Below are positions 25,392 through 34,183 of a DNA stretch of 64,000 nucleotides, piece after piece. The notes under the pieces were generated by a model that was given only the letters and a program-made list of their open reading frames with translations, was not told where the DNA came from and did not search any database. Position 1 is the first letter of the stretch, and each line of letters opens with the position of its first letter. Position numbers and translations under genes: made by a program. This DNA comes from an uncultured Granulosicoccus sp. (GTDB lineage Bacteria > Pseudomonadota > Gammaproteobacteria > Granulosicoccales > Granulosicoccaceae). Location: the NCBI GenBank assembly GCA_947492525.1, contig CANLNQ010000035.1:1-64000 (forward strand), given 5' to 3'.

Positions 25392-26120
25392 TCAGTTGAG
25401 CTCAGCCAGTCCGGCACGAAGTTCAAGGTAGTCCGACACGATCGTCTCGACATCATGTGGCGCGCTCAGTTTCGCGCGGACGCGTCGCTCTGGGTCGACG
25501 AGCAAGAGCGAGGCGGTGTGATCGACGGTGTAGGCATCCGGATCATCATCGTTGGCGGTGAAGGCGACGACAATACCAAGCTCGCTCGTAAGCTCATGAA
25601 GCGCGTTCTGCTCACCGGTTACGCCAATGAAGTCCTCGTTGAAGAACGCCACGTAGTCCTTCATCCGTGACGCGCTGTCGCGTGCTGGATCCACCGTGAC
25701 GAACACCACTTGCGGCGGCTCTGCGCCGACTTCCCCAAGTCGTTCGACCACACCATTGACCACGGAAAGGGTCGTTGGACAGACATCCGGACAACTGGTA
25801 AAGCCGAAGAACATCAGGCTCCAGCGATCGTCAAACATCGCCTCGGTCAGCGGCTCGCCGTCAACATCCGAAAGGGTGAACTGCGGAATCTGGCGAAAAT
25901 CCGCCGGTAGCACCAACGAATTCTTCAAGTTCGATTGCAAGGTCTGGAGAGCGCGTGCTTCCTCGTCATCGACGGTCGGGTCGGTTGTCGAAGACACAAC
26001 GCCGTCGGACGTCTCCGGCGCACGAGTCTGCAAGGCGACCAGCGCGCCAACTGCTGCGATGCCAGCGAGCGCTAGTGCAAGCAGAAGACGACGTTTCGGA
26101 GTGGGCTTGGGCTTTTTCAT
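25392..26120 (-). CDS. SCO1/SenC-family copper chaperone
   Basis: From ATG 26120 (AGGAATT upstream) the product is 242 residues, with an N-terminal membrane anchor (about 11-31, LLLALALAGIAAVGALVAL). A thioredoxin-like domain holds the copper site CxxxC in GFTSCPDVCPTTLS and the distant His in YTVDHTASLLLVD. SCO proteins deliver copper to the CuA site of cytochrome oxidase or act as periplasmic thiol reductants. The longer frame from 26195 is not needed. Confidence 0.88.
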   Translation of the reverse strand: MKKPKPTPKRRLLLALALAGIAAVGALVALQTRAPETSDGVVSSTTDPTVDDEEARALQTLQSNLKNSLVLPADFRQIPQFTLSDVDGEPLTEAMFDDRWSLMFFGFTSCPDVCPTTLSVVNGVVERLGEVGAEPPQVVFVTVDPARDSASRMKDYVAFFNEDFIGVTGEQNALHELTSELGIVVAFTANDDDPDAYTVDHTASLLLVDPERRVRAKLSAPHDVETIVSDYLELRAGLAELN

Positions 26121-26404
26121 GGTGAATTCCTGACTGGACTGAATGAGGGGTGCGGAATACGGCTTGTTGTTCGTACCGAGAATCTTGACCATCATTGATC
26201 ACGGCACCCATTTGCCCGAGCAGGTGCCTGATCCGTGCGAGGACGAGAGCTGCCCGGACACTGCTGCATTGTTCTCGAAGACGTGCACATGAGCACATCG
26301 GAGTTTGCGAGCAGACGCCCGACGAGGCGTCGTATGCACACCTGTCGCGAGATGGGCGTCGCCGATGGCGAGCGCGGGCAAGTCTGACTTGACGATACGA
26401 CTCA

Positions 26405-27028
26405 TCAATCGGGGGCTTCCGGATTGTTGTCGGTGTTCGAGTGGTCGTCTTCGTGCGTTTCCTCGTGTACGTCGCGCAGGATCTCGACGCCCCCCTTGAT
26501 GGCAACGCCGGCCACTGCGATCCCGACGAGCAGGTCGGGCCAGTTCGTGCCGAGCCAAAGCACGAGTGCGCCGCCGACAACAATACCGGCGTTGGCGACG
26601 AAGTCATTCGCGCTGAATGTCCCCGCAGCGCGGATGTTTACATCGGGATCCTCGATCCGACGGATCAGGCACAGGCAGACGAGGTTCACGATGCCCGCTA
26701 TGATCGCCATGGCGATCATCGTGGTGCCGAGAGGGTCGGAACCCTGGACGAAGCGGCGGGCTGCATCGATTGCAACCCCGACGGCGAAGCCGATCAGCAT
26801 GAATCCGGAGGTGCGCGCCGCACCGCGTTTCCATGCCGTGGAACGACCCATTGCAAACAGGCTCAGCGCATACACGAACGCGTCGGATACGTTATCCAGA
26901 CCGTTTGCGATCAGCGAGCTTGAGTCGGCGGCGAAACCGGTGGCGAAGAAACCAATGGCGAGCGCGGCGTTGAGCACGAGCACGATCCACAGCGCCTTAC
27001 TCTGGCTGAGCCGAATGTCGATGTTCAT
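26405..27028 (-). CDS. Cation diffusion facilitator-like protein without cytoplasmic domain
   Basis: The 207-residue protein has six predicted helices and resembles CDF metal exporters, but stops after the sixth helix with a His/Asp/Glu-rich tail (HEETHEDDHSNTDNNPEAPD). In helix 2 the metal site reads NGLDNVSDAF, keeping two Asp. In helix 5 the usual HxxxD has become NDFVAN, so the canonical four-ligand zinc site is altered. It may transport another divalent ion or be a degenerate copy. It lies 34 bp downstream of the ZIP gene. Confidence 0.75.
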   Translation of the reverse strand: MNIDIRLSQSKALWIVLVLNAALAIGFFATGFAADSSSLIANGLDNVSDAFVYALSLFAMGRSTAWKRGAARTSGFMLIGFAVGVAIDAARRFVQGSDPLGTTMIAMAIIAGIVNLVCLCLIRRIEDPDVNIRAAGTFSANDFVANAGIVVGGALVLWLGTNWPDLLVGIAVAGVAIKGGVEILRDVHEETHEDDHSNTDNNPEAPD

Positions 27029-27062
27029 GACCGCGGACAGGGAATCATGGGAGGGCGTTGAC

Positions 27063-27839
27063 TCATCCGAGCCACACGTCGAGAAAAAGCATCAGGCACA
27101 GCCCAACGGCAAGCCCCGAAGTGGCCTGATTCTGAAATCCTGAGCGGTGTGTCTCCGGAATGATCTCGTGGCTGATGACGTAGAGCATTGCGCCGGCGGC
27201 GAATGCGAGTCCCCAGGGAAGCGCAGGCTCGGCCAGGGTGACGGCCCAGGCGCCGAGCAAACCACCGGCGGGTTCGACCAGTCCGGTCAGCGCTGCAATG
27301 GTGAAGGCCCGAATACGCGTGTAACCCTGCCCGAGCAGCGCAACGGCCACGGCGAGGCCTTCCGGTGCATTCTGCAGACCGATACCAAGTGCGAGCGCGA
27401 ATCCTCGGTCGAAATCGCCAGAGCCAAACCCCACGCCCACGGCCACGCCTTCTGGCAGGTTGTGGATCGTGATCGCGATGACAAAGAGCCAGACCTTGCG
27501 CAATGCAGGCGATGCCGGGCCTTCGTATCCGACAACGAAGTGCTCGTGCGGCAGGGTCGCGTTCAGCACTGCAACCACGATGAAACCGAGCAGAATGCCA
27601 GCCACGGCGATGGCCGCCGGTAGCGCTCCATCACCATAGCGCTCCGTGGACAGATCGATCGAGGGCACGATCAGCGAGAAGAAGGAGGCAGCGAGCATCA
27701 CGCCGGCTGCGAAACCAAGCAGAGTGTCGCGTGTGCGCTCTGAAGGTTTGCTGCCGAGCAATACGAGCACTGCGCCGACGGTCGTCATCAAGCCCGCTGC
27801 GAGGCTACCTAGAAAACCCTGGAGAACGAGGTCATTCAT
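27063..27839 (-). CDS. ZIP-family metal transporter
   Basis: The 258-residue protein has eight predicted helices. It carries the ZIP signatures TIHNLPEGVAVGVGF in helix 4 and LQNAPEGLAVAVALLG in helix 5, whose His, Asn and Glu form the metal path. A terminal HEIIPETHRSG matches ZupT-like members. ZIP proteins usually bring Zn2+ or other divalent ions into the cytoplasm, so a cluster with both uptake and efflux suggests tuned zinc balance. ATG 27839 directly follows the stop of a 44-codon upstream frame. Confidence 0.85.
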   Translation of the reverse strand: MNDLVLQGFLGSLAAGLMTTVGAVLVLLGSKPSERTRDTLLGFAAGVMLAASFFSLIVPSIDLSTERYGDGALPAAIAVAGILLGFIVVAVLNATLPHEHFVVGYEGPASPALRKVWLFVIAITIHNLPEGVAVGVGFGSGDFDRGFALALGIGLQNAPEGLAVAVALLGQGYTRIRAFTIAALTGLVEPAGGLLGAWAVTLAEPALPWGLAFAAGAMLYVISHEIIPETHRSGFQNQATSGLAVGLCLMLFLDVWLG

Positions 27840-27974
27840 GACACGAGACGCATCGCCGCTTGCGCAGACTCATTGGGCTTGATGTAGACGGTCAGTGGCT
27901 CGGACTTCTCGCCAACGGCCTGCACCGTGGCATCGACGGCGAACAACCGCGGGGCCACAAAGAGGCTCTGCACG
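27840..27974 (-). other. Short frame before the ZIP gene, possible gene remnant
   Basis: A 44-codon frame from GTG 27974 (ending GEKSEPLTVYIKPNESAQA, then MRLVS) has protein-like composition, and its TGA abuts the ZIP start codon. A stop lies just upstream in frame. It could be the tail of a deleted gene or a leader peptide. No family is recognised. Confidence 0.22.
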
Positions 27975-28066
27975 ACATATGCAGACCGGTGAGTTCATCG
28001 AAAAACACTCATGGCGAAACGATTCCTGCCAGGTTACGGTTGAACGAGGGCGCACTCGAGTGACGT

Positions 28067-29005
28067 TCACGACGTCGCGCTCTTCGGCTCCTGCGTGTGA
28101 CCACCGAACGATTCGGCGTCGTCGCAGGCATGGCGCGCACACTCGAGCTCCAGCGTCGTGTGATCGATGTCGAAGCGGTCGTGAAGAACCGTCTTGATAC
28201 GCGCCTTGATTGCATCCGCCTCATCCCAGCGGCCGGCGGCGATGACAACGTGCGCATCCAGCGCAGCCCGGTGCTCATCCATCTGCCAGAAGTGCGCATG
28301 ATGAGTGTCTGTGACACCCTCGACCTCACGCACGGCGTCGAGGACCTGTCGGGTCTCGATCTCTGGCGGTGAGCCAAGCACCAGGATACGGATGACCGGG
28401 CCGATCTCGCGCACCGATTGCCAGAGGATGTAGCCGGCGATCAGGACCGTGACAATCGGATCGACCAGGCGCCAGTCATAGAGCAAGATCAGCGTGCCGG
28501 CCACGATCACCGCGACCGAACCAAGGGCATCGGCGACGTTGTGCAGGAACGCGGCGCGGATGTTCACACTCGACTTCGACATCGTATAGGTGAGCAGCGC
28601 CGTCACCACGTCGACGATGAGTGCGATACCGGCGACGATCACGATGGTCCAACCCGCCACAGGTTGTGGGTCGGCGAAGCGCAGCGCAGCCTCGAAGAGC
28701 AGATAGAGGCCGATGACGATCAGGGTGGTGTAGTTGATCAGGGCCGCGACGACCTCGATTCGGCCATAGCCGAACGTCATGTCCTCGTCGCGCGGGCGCC
28801 TGGCGATGCGACGCGCCGCGAAGGCGATGATGAGCGAGACGGCGTCGGAGAAATTGTGCAGCGCATCGGCGATCAGTGCGAGCGAGCCGGAGACAATGCC
28901 GCCGATGATCTGAGCGACGGTCAGGCCCATGTTGACAGCGATGGCGGCAAACACGCGCCGGTCTCCGGCGTCCGGATCGACGTGATGATGGTGACCGTGG
29001 CCCAT
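28067..29005 (-). CDS. CDF-family zinc/cadmium exporter (ZitB/CzcD-like)
   Basis: The 312-residue protein begins with a His-rich tip (MGHGHHHH) and has six helices with the canonical HxxxD pair: IADALHNFSDAVSL in helix 2 and AAFLHNVADALGSV in helix 5. A cytoplasmic ferredoxin-like domain follows (VEGVTDTHHAHFWQMDEHRA). CDF proteins export Zn2+ or Cd2+ by proton antiport. It lies 54 bp downstream of the DsbA-like gene on the same strand, in the cluster headed by the ZntA-type ATPase. Confidence 0.9.
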   Translation of the reverse strand: MGHGHHHHVDPDAGDRRVFAAIAVNMGLTVAQIIGGIVSGSLALIADALHNFSDAVSLIIAFAARRIARRPRDEDMTFGYGRIEVVAALINYTTLIVIGLYLLFEAALRFADPQPVAGWTIVIVAGIALIVDVVTALLTYTMSKSSVNIRAAFLHNVADALGSVAVIVAGTLILLYDWRLVDPIVTVLIAGYILWQSVREIGPVIRILVLGSPPEIETRQVLDAVREVEGVTDTHHAHFWQMDEHRAALDAHVVIAAGRWDEADAIKARIKTVLHDRFDIDHTTLELECARHACDDAESFGGHTQEPKSATS

Positions 29006-29059
29006 GTCAGCGTACCTCGTTCTCGAAGATGCTCAGCCGTGCGCAAACGCTACTGTGGT

Positions 29060-29707
29060 TCATGAGCGTGCCTCGACTTGCAGGCGCACCATCTCCATCA
29101 GCTCCTCGGCTCCGAAACGCTGCAGCGGCCGTCCGTCGACGAAGAACGTCGGTGTTTGCTGCACGCGCACCGTGTTGACATCGGCAGCGTCCTGCTCGAG
29201 CACCGCATCGATCGCGGCGTCGTCGATGACCTCCCGCGCTTTCTCGAGATCAAGCCCGGCCTCGCCAGCTGCCTGCCAGGCCATCTCGAGCTGCGGGCTC
29301 CCGTGCTGCGCCCAGGCAGGTTGCTCTTCGAGAAGGGCTTCGAGGACGGGTTCGAACAGCCCCTGTCGACGGGCAGCTTCGAGCAGGCGTACCACAGTAT
29401 CGGATCCGTCGTGAAAGGCTGCGTAGCGCATCACGATGCGCACCTGTTCCGGATAACGCTGACGGATGTCGGTGAGCACCGGATGGAAGGCACGACACGC
29501 CTCGCAGGCAGGATCGAAGAATTCGACGATCGTCACCGGAGCATCTTCGGGCCCGAGAATGGGCGAGTGCGGCCGGATCAGTGCGCTGCCGGTCGGCGCT
29601 GCGGTGGCAAGCTCGGTAGGCGCGCTGCGTTCCTGCATGAGCCAGGCAACAGTGAACAGGGCGATGGCGAGCACGAGTGTGCCCATCACGACAAAACGAC
29701 GGTTCAT
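29060..29707 (-). CDS. DsbA-like periplasmic thiol oxidoreductase
   Basis: From ATG 29707 the protein has 215 residues: a signal anchor (about 5-24), then a DsbA-type thioredoxin fold with FFDPACEACRAFHP (CxxC) and TPTFFVDGRPL with the cis-Pro. Its start overlaps the stop of the DsbB-like gene by four bases, so the pair is translated together. DsbA introduces disulfides into exported proteins, and here it may repair proteins damaged by thiophilic metals. The longer frame from 29866 overlaps the upstream gene and is rejected. Confidence 0.85.
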   Translation of the reverse strand: MNRRFVVMGTLVLAIALFTVAWLMQERSAPTELATAAPTGSALIRPHSPILGPEDAPVTIVEFFDPACEACRAFHPVLTDIRQRYPEQVRIVMRYAAFHDGSDTVVRLLEAARRQGLFEPVLEALLEEQPAWAQHGSPQLEMAWQAAGEAGLDLEKAREVIDDAAIDAVLEQDAADVNTVRVQQTPTFFVDGRPLQRFGAEELMEMVRLQVEARS

Positions 29708-30201
29708 GGGAAAGACTCTCTGGTGGTCGGAGTGGATCGGGAACGGTAGGAGAGGGCAAGCAACACAGTGATGGCCATGAAACACGCAAGCGACAGGATC
29801 GGCAGTGGCACGCCGGCGACTGCCTGCGTTGCGCGATCCGTGCAGGATGGGCCGTTCTGACTGCACGGTACGATCGCGGCTGTGACAACCCCGGTGTAGA
29901 GCAACGAGTGGTAGAACGCCACTGCCGCTCCTGCCAGTGCGAGTGGTAACCCATAACGTGCGACACGATGGTCGTCAATCAGACAGGCGATGCCAAGCAC
30001 AAGCGCGAGTGGGAACATCGCAATGCGCTGATACCAGCACAGCGTGCACGGGGTGCGTCCGAGTACTTCACCGAGGAACAGAGCGCCCAGTGTCGCCCCA
30101 AGGGCAATGAGCCAAGCGAGATAGAGCGCAAGCGATGCGCGTGAACTGCGTTGGCCACGCGTATGCGCCGATGCAATCGCAGGTCGTTCCTCGTTCACCA
30201 T
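29704..30201 (-). CDS. DsbB-like disulfide bond formation protein
   Basis: From ATG 30201 the product has 165 residues, four membrane helices and two periplasmic cysteine pairs: GRTPCTLCWYQRIAMFPLAL with the CxxC of DsbB, and VPCSQNGPSCTD in the second loop. DsbB passes electrons from DsbA to quinone. Its start lies one base after the stop of the ATPase gene and its stop overlaps dsbA, so ATPase-DsbB-DsbA form one operon. Confidence 0.88.
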   Translation of the reverse strand: MVNEERPAIASAHTRGQRSSRASLALYLAWLIALGATLGALFLGEVLGRTPCTLCWYQRIAMFPLALVLGIACLIDDHRVARYGLPLALAGAAVAFYHSLLYTGVVTAAIVPCSQNGPSCTDRATQAVAGVPLPILSLACFMAITVLLALSYRSRSTPTTRESFP

Positions 30202-30202
30202 C

Positions 30203-32638
30203 TCAGACTTTCCGCTCTTGCTTGAGCACGACGGCATCGGTGCCGGACGTACGAGGTGTGTGTGTTTTCGCTCGTGCGCGCTCCACGATCTTTTGGTCGT
30301 GTCCTGGACCGGTGACTGATCGCGAGGCCGTTGCCGTACCCTGACCGAGCAGCCGCAGCGCATTCGCAACGACCAGCAGCGACACACCGACATCTGCCGC
30401 GATCGCGCCCCACATCGAGGCCATACCAAGCGCGGTCAGCGCCACGAACAGCAGTTTGGTGGCGAGCGAGATGGCGATGTTCTGGTGAATCACCGACAGC
30501 GTTCTGCGCGAATGACTGATCAGCCAGGGCACCCTTGCGATGTCATCACTCATCAACGCGATGTCCGCCGTCTCGATCGCGGCATCGGAGCCGACGGCCC
30601 CCATCGCAATGCCGTAATGCGCCCGAGCCATGGCAGGCGCGTCGTTCACACCGTCGCCGATCATCGCAACGACCCGATGCTTTGCTACCAATGCCTCGAT
30701 CGCCGTGACCTTGTCTTCCGGCAACAGCTCGGCGTGCACCGCGTCGATGCCGACCTCGGCGGCGACCGTACGGGCAGTGCGCTCGTTATCGCCAGTGAGC
30801 ATGACGATCGTTCCGACACCCTGAGCATGCAGTTGTGCAACGATGCCTTTCGCCTCCGGACGGATACGATCGCGCAGCTCGAGCACACCGCTGACGCCAT
30901 GCTCATCGCCAAGGGCGACCAGCGTGCTCCCTTGGCCCTCGATACGCTCGCGAAGCGTGTCAGGGATTGCCTGGTCGAAGCCTTTCTCTGCGGCAAAGCG
31001 ATCGGAACCCAGCCAGATCGAGCGACCATCTGCACGTCCTTCAAGACCGCGTCCGGGGACCGTACGCGTCTCTTCAGCTGCGCGCACATCGATCCCCTCT
31101 TGCTCGGCGCGTGCGAGCACAGCGTGCGCCAGCGGGTGCGAAGAGCGGGCCTCGAGCGATGCTGCCAGCGCCAGAAGCTCTCCGGCAGAGATGTTGTCGA
31201 AGGGATGTACGCCCGCCACCTCCGGTTCGCCCATTGTCAGCGTCCCGGTCTTGTCCATTGCAAGCGCGTCAGTACGGCCAGGTATTTCGACATAGGCGCC
31301 GCCCTTGATGAGCACGCCTGCGCGCGCCGAGGCCGCGAGCGCGGCGACAATGGACACGGGTGTGGAGATCACCAGCGCACAAGGGCAGGCGATCACGAGA
31401 AGCACCAATGCGTTGTAGAACCAGTCATCCCAGGCACCGCCGAACAGCAGCGGTGGCAGCAACGCGAACGCCAACGCCAGCACCATCACGATCGGCGTAT
31501 AGATCCGGGCGAAACGTGTGACCCACTGTTCGACCTCGGCGCGGCGTGAATGTGCATCACCGACCATGCGAATGACTTTTGCGAGCACGGTATCGGAAAC
31601 CGCGCGCGTTACACGTACCGTCAGTGTGCCCTCGCCGTTGATCGTGCCAGCATAGACCTCATCGCCTGTTTCTTTCGGCACGGGTGCGCTCTCGCCAGTG
31701 ATCGGCGACTGATCGACCGCCCCGGTGCCCGCGATCACCTCGCCATCGAGTGCAATGCGATCGCCACCCCGCACGACAAAGCGATCGCCCACGTCAACCT
31801 GATTGGCTGCGACGGTTGCCTCACTGCCGTCTTCGTGCAGTAACCGTGCGGTAGGCGGTGAGAGGTCGAGCAACGTCGAGACGGCATTGCGTGCCCGACC
31901 CACACTCCAGCTTTCCAGGTACAGCGACAGAGAAAAGAGAAAGGCAACCGTTGCTGCCTCGAAGAACTCACCCAGCGCGATCGCACCGGCGACCGCAACG
32001 AACATCAGCAGATTCATGTCGGGGGCGAGCCGCCGTGCTGACGACCAGGCCTTCGGTGCAACCAACCAAGCACCGAACACGATCGCCAGCGCGAAAAGAC
32101 CGGTTTCGATCACGGGCATAGCACTGTCGCCGTGTCCGGAGAAGAGCTGTACGGCACCGCCAACACCGCTCTCGACGAGGTGGTACAGCAATCCTGCCGT
32201 CCAGAACCCACCACTCAAGGCAGTGAAGCGCCGTTGACGAGTGAGATGCCGCGCCTGCTCCTCGCCGGCGCTCTGCGCGTCCCACAGGCTTGCGCTCATG
32301 CCGGCCCCGGCAACGAGCTCGACCACACGCTTGTCGGTAATCGGCTCGGCGCTCTCGAGCACGATCATCCGCCCCTCGAGCACATCGAAGGCCAGATGTG
32401 CTCGTCCGCCAATCTCCGGACCAAGCACGCTCTCCAGGATCGCTACCTCCTCGGCGCAATCGAGTCCGTTCACGCGAAAGCTTCGGCCGCTCTGGTGGCG
32501 TGACGCCGCCACAACTGGCTCACCGCAGGCGCTGTTGTCACCACAACATGCATTCGAATCGACTCGTTGCGCATGGGCGGACGCACACTCACCCGATGCT
32601 TTCGACTCGGGATGCTCGGACGACATTGACTTGCTCAT
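30203..32638 (-). CDS. zntA: P1B-type ATPase exporting Zn/Cd/Pb (ZntA/CadA-like)
   Basis: The 811-residue pump has a Cys/His-rich N-terminus (NACCGDNSACGEP), a ferredoxin-like metal-binding domain with GLDCAEEVAILE, and eight helices with the CPC motif near 418-420 (VIACPCALVIST). The phosphorylation motif DKTGT is near 462, followed by [17 protein letters not shown] and GDGVNDAPA. The domain set and MerR-type divergent regulator fit a divalent-metal exporter rather than Cu(I). ATG 32638 has AAGGGGAAATC upstream. DsbB and DsbA follow without gaps. Confidence 0.9.
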   Translation of the reverse strand: MSKSMSSEHPESKASGECASAHAQRVDSNACCGDNSACGEPVVAASRHQSGRSFRVNGLDCAEEVAILESVLGPEIGGRAHLAFDVLEGRMIVLESAEPITDKRVVELVAGAGMSASLWDAQSAGEEQARHLTRQRRFTALSGGFWTAGLLYHLVESGVGGAVQLFSGHGDSAMPVIETGLFALAIVFGAWLVAPKAWSSARRLAPDMNLLMFVAVAGAIALGEFFEAATVAFLFSLSLYLESWSVGRARNAVSTLLDLSPPTARLLHEDGSEATVAANQVDVGDRFVVRGGDRIALDGEVIAGTGAVDQSPITGESAPVPKETGDEVYAGTINGEGTLTVRVTRAVSDTVLAKVIRMVGDAHSRRAEVEQWVTRFARIYTPIVMVLALAFALLPPLLFGGAWDDWFYNALVLLVIACPCALVISTPVSIVAALAASARAGVLIKGGAYVEIPGRTDALAMDKTGTLTMGEPEVAGVHPFDNISAGELLALAASLEARSSHPLAHAVLARAEQEGIDVRAAEETRTVPGRGLEGRADGRSIWLGSDRFAAEKGFDQAIPDTLRERIEGQGSTLVALGDEHGVSGVLELRDRIRPEAKGIVAQLHAQGVGTIVMLTGDNERTARTVAAEVGIDAVHAELLPEDKVTAIEALVAKHRVVAMIGDGVNDAPAMARAHYGIAMGAVGSDAAIETADIALMSDDIARVPWLISHSRRTLSVIHQNIAISLATKLLFVALTALGMASMWGAIAADVGVSLLVVANALRLLGQGTATASRSVTGPGHDQKIVERARAKTHTPRTSGTDAVVLKQERKV

Positions 32639-32737
32639 GATTTCCCCTTGGGTGCTACGCCAGCAACCGTTCGCTGGATCCGGGTGTGCACGGGTAGTGA
32701 TGCCGGATCGCGGACGGTTGCCTGACAACTCGACGTC

Positions 32738-32768
32738 AGTATAAAATCTCTAGTAACTAGAGGTTCAA
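32738..32768 (-). promoter_or_regulatory. MerR-family (ZntR/CadR-type) promoter of the ATPase operon
   Basis: On the minus strand TTGAAC (-35, 32763-32768) and TATACT (-10, 32738-32743) are separated by exactly 19 bp. The spacer contains the palindrome CTCTAGT-T-ACTAGAG (32748-32762). This overlong spacer with an internal dyad is the hallmark of promoters activated by MerR-type metal sensors. It lies between the ATPase gene and its divergent regulator. Confidence 0.85.
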
Positions 32769-32785
32769 GAGGGAGTACGTTAAAA

Positions 32786-33256
32786 GTGGCAAATCTGCAA
32801 TCAGGGGCGGAGCGCTGGTACTCGATTGGTGAGATCGGTCGAGAGAGCGGCACCAAAGTGCCGACGATTCGGTACTACGAGCAGATTGGCCTGTTGGTGC
32901 CGGTTGGACGCACCGAGGGCAATCAGCGACGCTACGACGAGCGTGCGCGTGAGCGCCTGACGTTCGTTCGTCACGCACGGGCGCTCGGGTTTTCGCTGGA
33001 CGCGGTGCGCGAGCTTATCAAGCTCGCGGACCATCCGGAGCGACCGTGCGAGAAGGCTGACACGATCGCGCGCGAGCAGCTCGAAGCAGTTGAACAAAGG
33101 CTCGAAACGCTTTCCCGTTTGCGTCAGGAGCTCGAGCGCATGATCGCGTGCTGTGACGGTGGACAAGCCCGGAACTGCCGCATCCTGCAGACGGTCAGTG
33201 ATCACCGTCTGTGCCTGCACGAGCAGCATGGAGGCGGGCAATCTTCTGACAGATAG
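32786..33256 (+). CDS. MerR-family Zn/Cd/Pb-responsive regulator
   Basis: The 156-residue protein has the winged helix-turn-helix of MerR regulators (YSIGEIGRESGTKVPTIRYY, then NQRRYDERARERLTFVRHAR), a long dimerisation helix and a C-terminal Cys-rich metal loop. The metal-site cysteines include ERPCEKAD at the start of the helix, CCDGGQARNC, and C/H in HRLCLHEQH. This pattern is like PbrR/CadR/ZntR. It is divergent from the ATPase across a MerR-type operator. GTG 32786 is preceded only by a weak ribosome site. Confidence 0.88.
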   Translation: MANLQSGAERWYSIGEIGRESGTKVPTIRYYEQIGLLVPVGRTEGNQRRYDERARERLTFVRHARALGFSLDAVRELIKLADHPERPCEKADTIAREQLEAVEQRLETLSRLRQELERMIACCDGGQARNCRILQTVSDHRLCLHEQHGGGQSSDR

Positions 33257-33404
33257 TCTTCCATGGCGAATCCCGGCGAATCGACACCTGTCAGCGTCGC
33301 GCATGATGAGCTCCCATTGCGTTGGTCAAGAACGTTGTGAGTGCCTCTGGGCATAAGAGCATATCGGGGAGCCACCCGATCATCTGTCGCATGGATCTTG
33401 TTCG

Positions 33405-33620
33405 ATCTGCCCATCATCCGTGTCAGTGCCGAGTAGTTGAAGCCCTTGCCAAAGTCGGCTTTCGGCTCGCGTGCCATCGATCGACGAACCTGCTTACCGT
33501 ATTGGCCACGCCCATCGTCCAGTGTCTCGTTCAGCAGCCGGTGACCGATCTGCCACTTCAGCAGCGACAGTGTGCTGTTGACCGATCGGGCAAGTTGCTT
33601 GCGAGCGGCAAGAATCGGTA
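33405..33620 (-). pseudogene. Relic of a DUF1016 (YhcG-like) nuclease-associated gene, copy 1
   Basis: One minus-strand frame reads ILAARKQLARSVNSTL, WQIGHRLLNETLDDGRG and ADFGKGFNYSALTRMM. These are the characteristic blocks of the DUF1016 N-terminal domain of YhcG-like PD-(D/E)xK proteins. Homology then breaks by frameshifts toward 33300. No complete gene is present. A second relic of the same family is at 49635-49830. Confidence 0.6.
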
Positions 33621-33659
33621 GCCTTCAAGAAAAGGAACATTTTGTACGTTAAGGCGTTG

Positions 33660-34062
33660 AGCCATGCGAACAGCTAGAGCTGAAAAGTGAAGGTAAATGT
33701 CCCACAGATGTACTACATCGCCAAGTCAAATACCTCAACAACATTGTTGAGGCTGATCACGGCTGCTAAAGATACTGATCAAGCCAGTTCGAGGTTTCAA
33801 GACCATGAAGAGCGCTTATGCGACGATCAAAGGTTTTGAGGTAATGCGAGCACTGCGAAAAGGCCAAGGCCGTGCATTCAATCTTCAAGGTGGAATCAAG
33901 GGAGAGGTTCGAATGATTGAGCGTGCGTTTGGCCTGGGTCCGTGTGCACTTGCGGAAGCCCATACTCTGACGTGTGAGGTAATGGCAACTAGCAATTAAT
34001 TGATACTAAAAGACAGTCAATGCAGGCCCTCGCGCCCTGTCGCTAGTATTTGCAACAGAGCC
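33660..34062 (+). mobile_element. IS6-family element relic (3' end)
   Basis: Two frames encode the C-terminal part of an IS6-type transposase: LHRQVKYLNNIVEADHG, a one-base frameshift near 33762, then KPVRGFKTMKSAYATIKGFE and ALRKGQGRAF to the stop at 33999. The right end TTTGCAACAGAGCC at 34049-34062 is the complement of a GGCTCTGTTGCAAA-type terminal repeat seen in IS26-like elements. The left end and most of the gene are gone. Confidence 0.72.
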
Positions 34063-34152
34063 CGTTTTGCCGAGCGGCTCTTCGCACTGTTGATGAGTAG
34101 TGCCTTTTGCAGAACGTTCAATTCGAAAGTTGATCAAACAGACTCAGAGGGC

Positions 34153-34183
34153 TTGACATTCCAGTGACTGGAGCCTCTACGCT
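34153..34183 (+). promoter_or_regulatory. CueR-type promoter of the copper ATPase gene
   Basis: TTGACA (34153-34158) and TACGCT (34178-34183) are separated by 19 bp containing the dyad CCAGTGACTGG. The spacing and CCAG/CTGG dyad match CueR-controlled promoters. It lies about 115 bp upstream of the ATPase start. No intact cueR is found in the window, so the activator must be elsewhere in the genome. Confidence 0.72.

Noticed and set aside
29707-29866. Longer N-terminus for the DsbA-like protein
   Set aside because: It overlaps the DsbB-like gene and would precede the signal anchor with unrelated residues.
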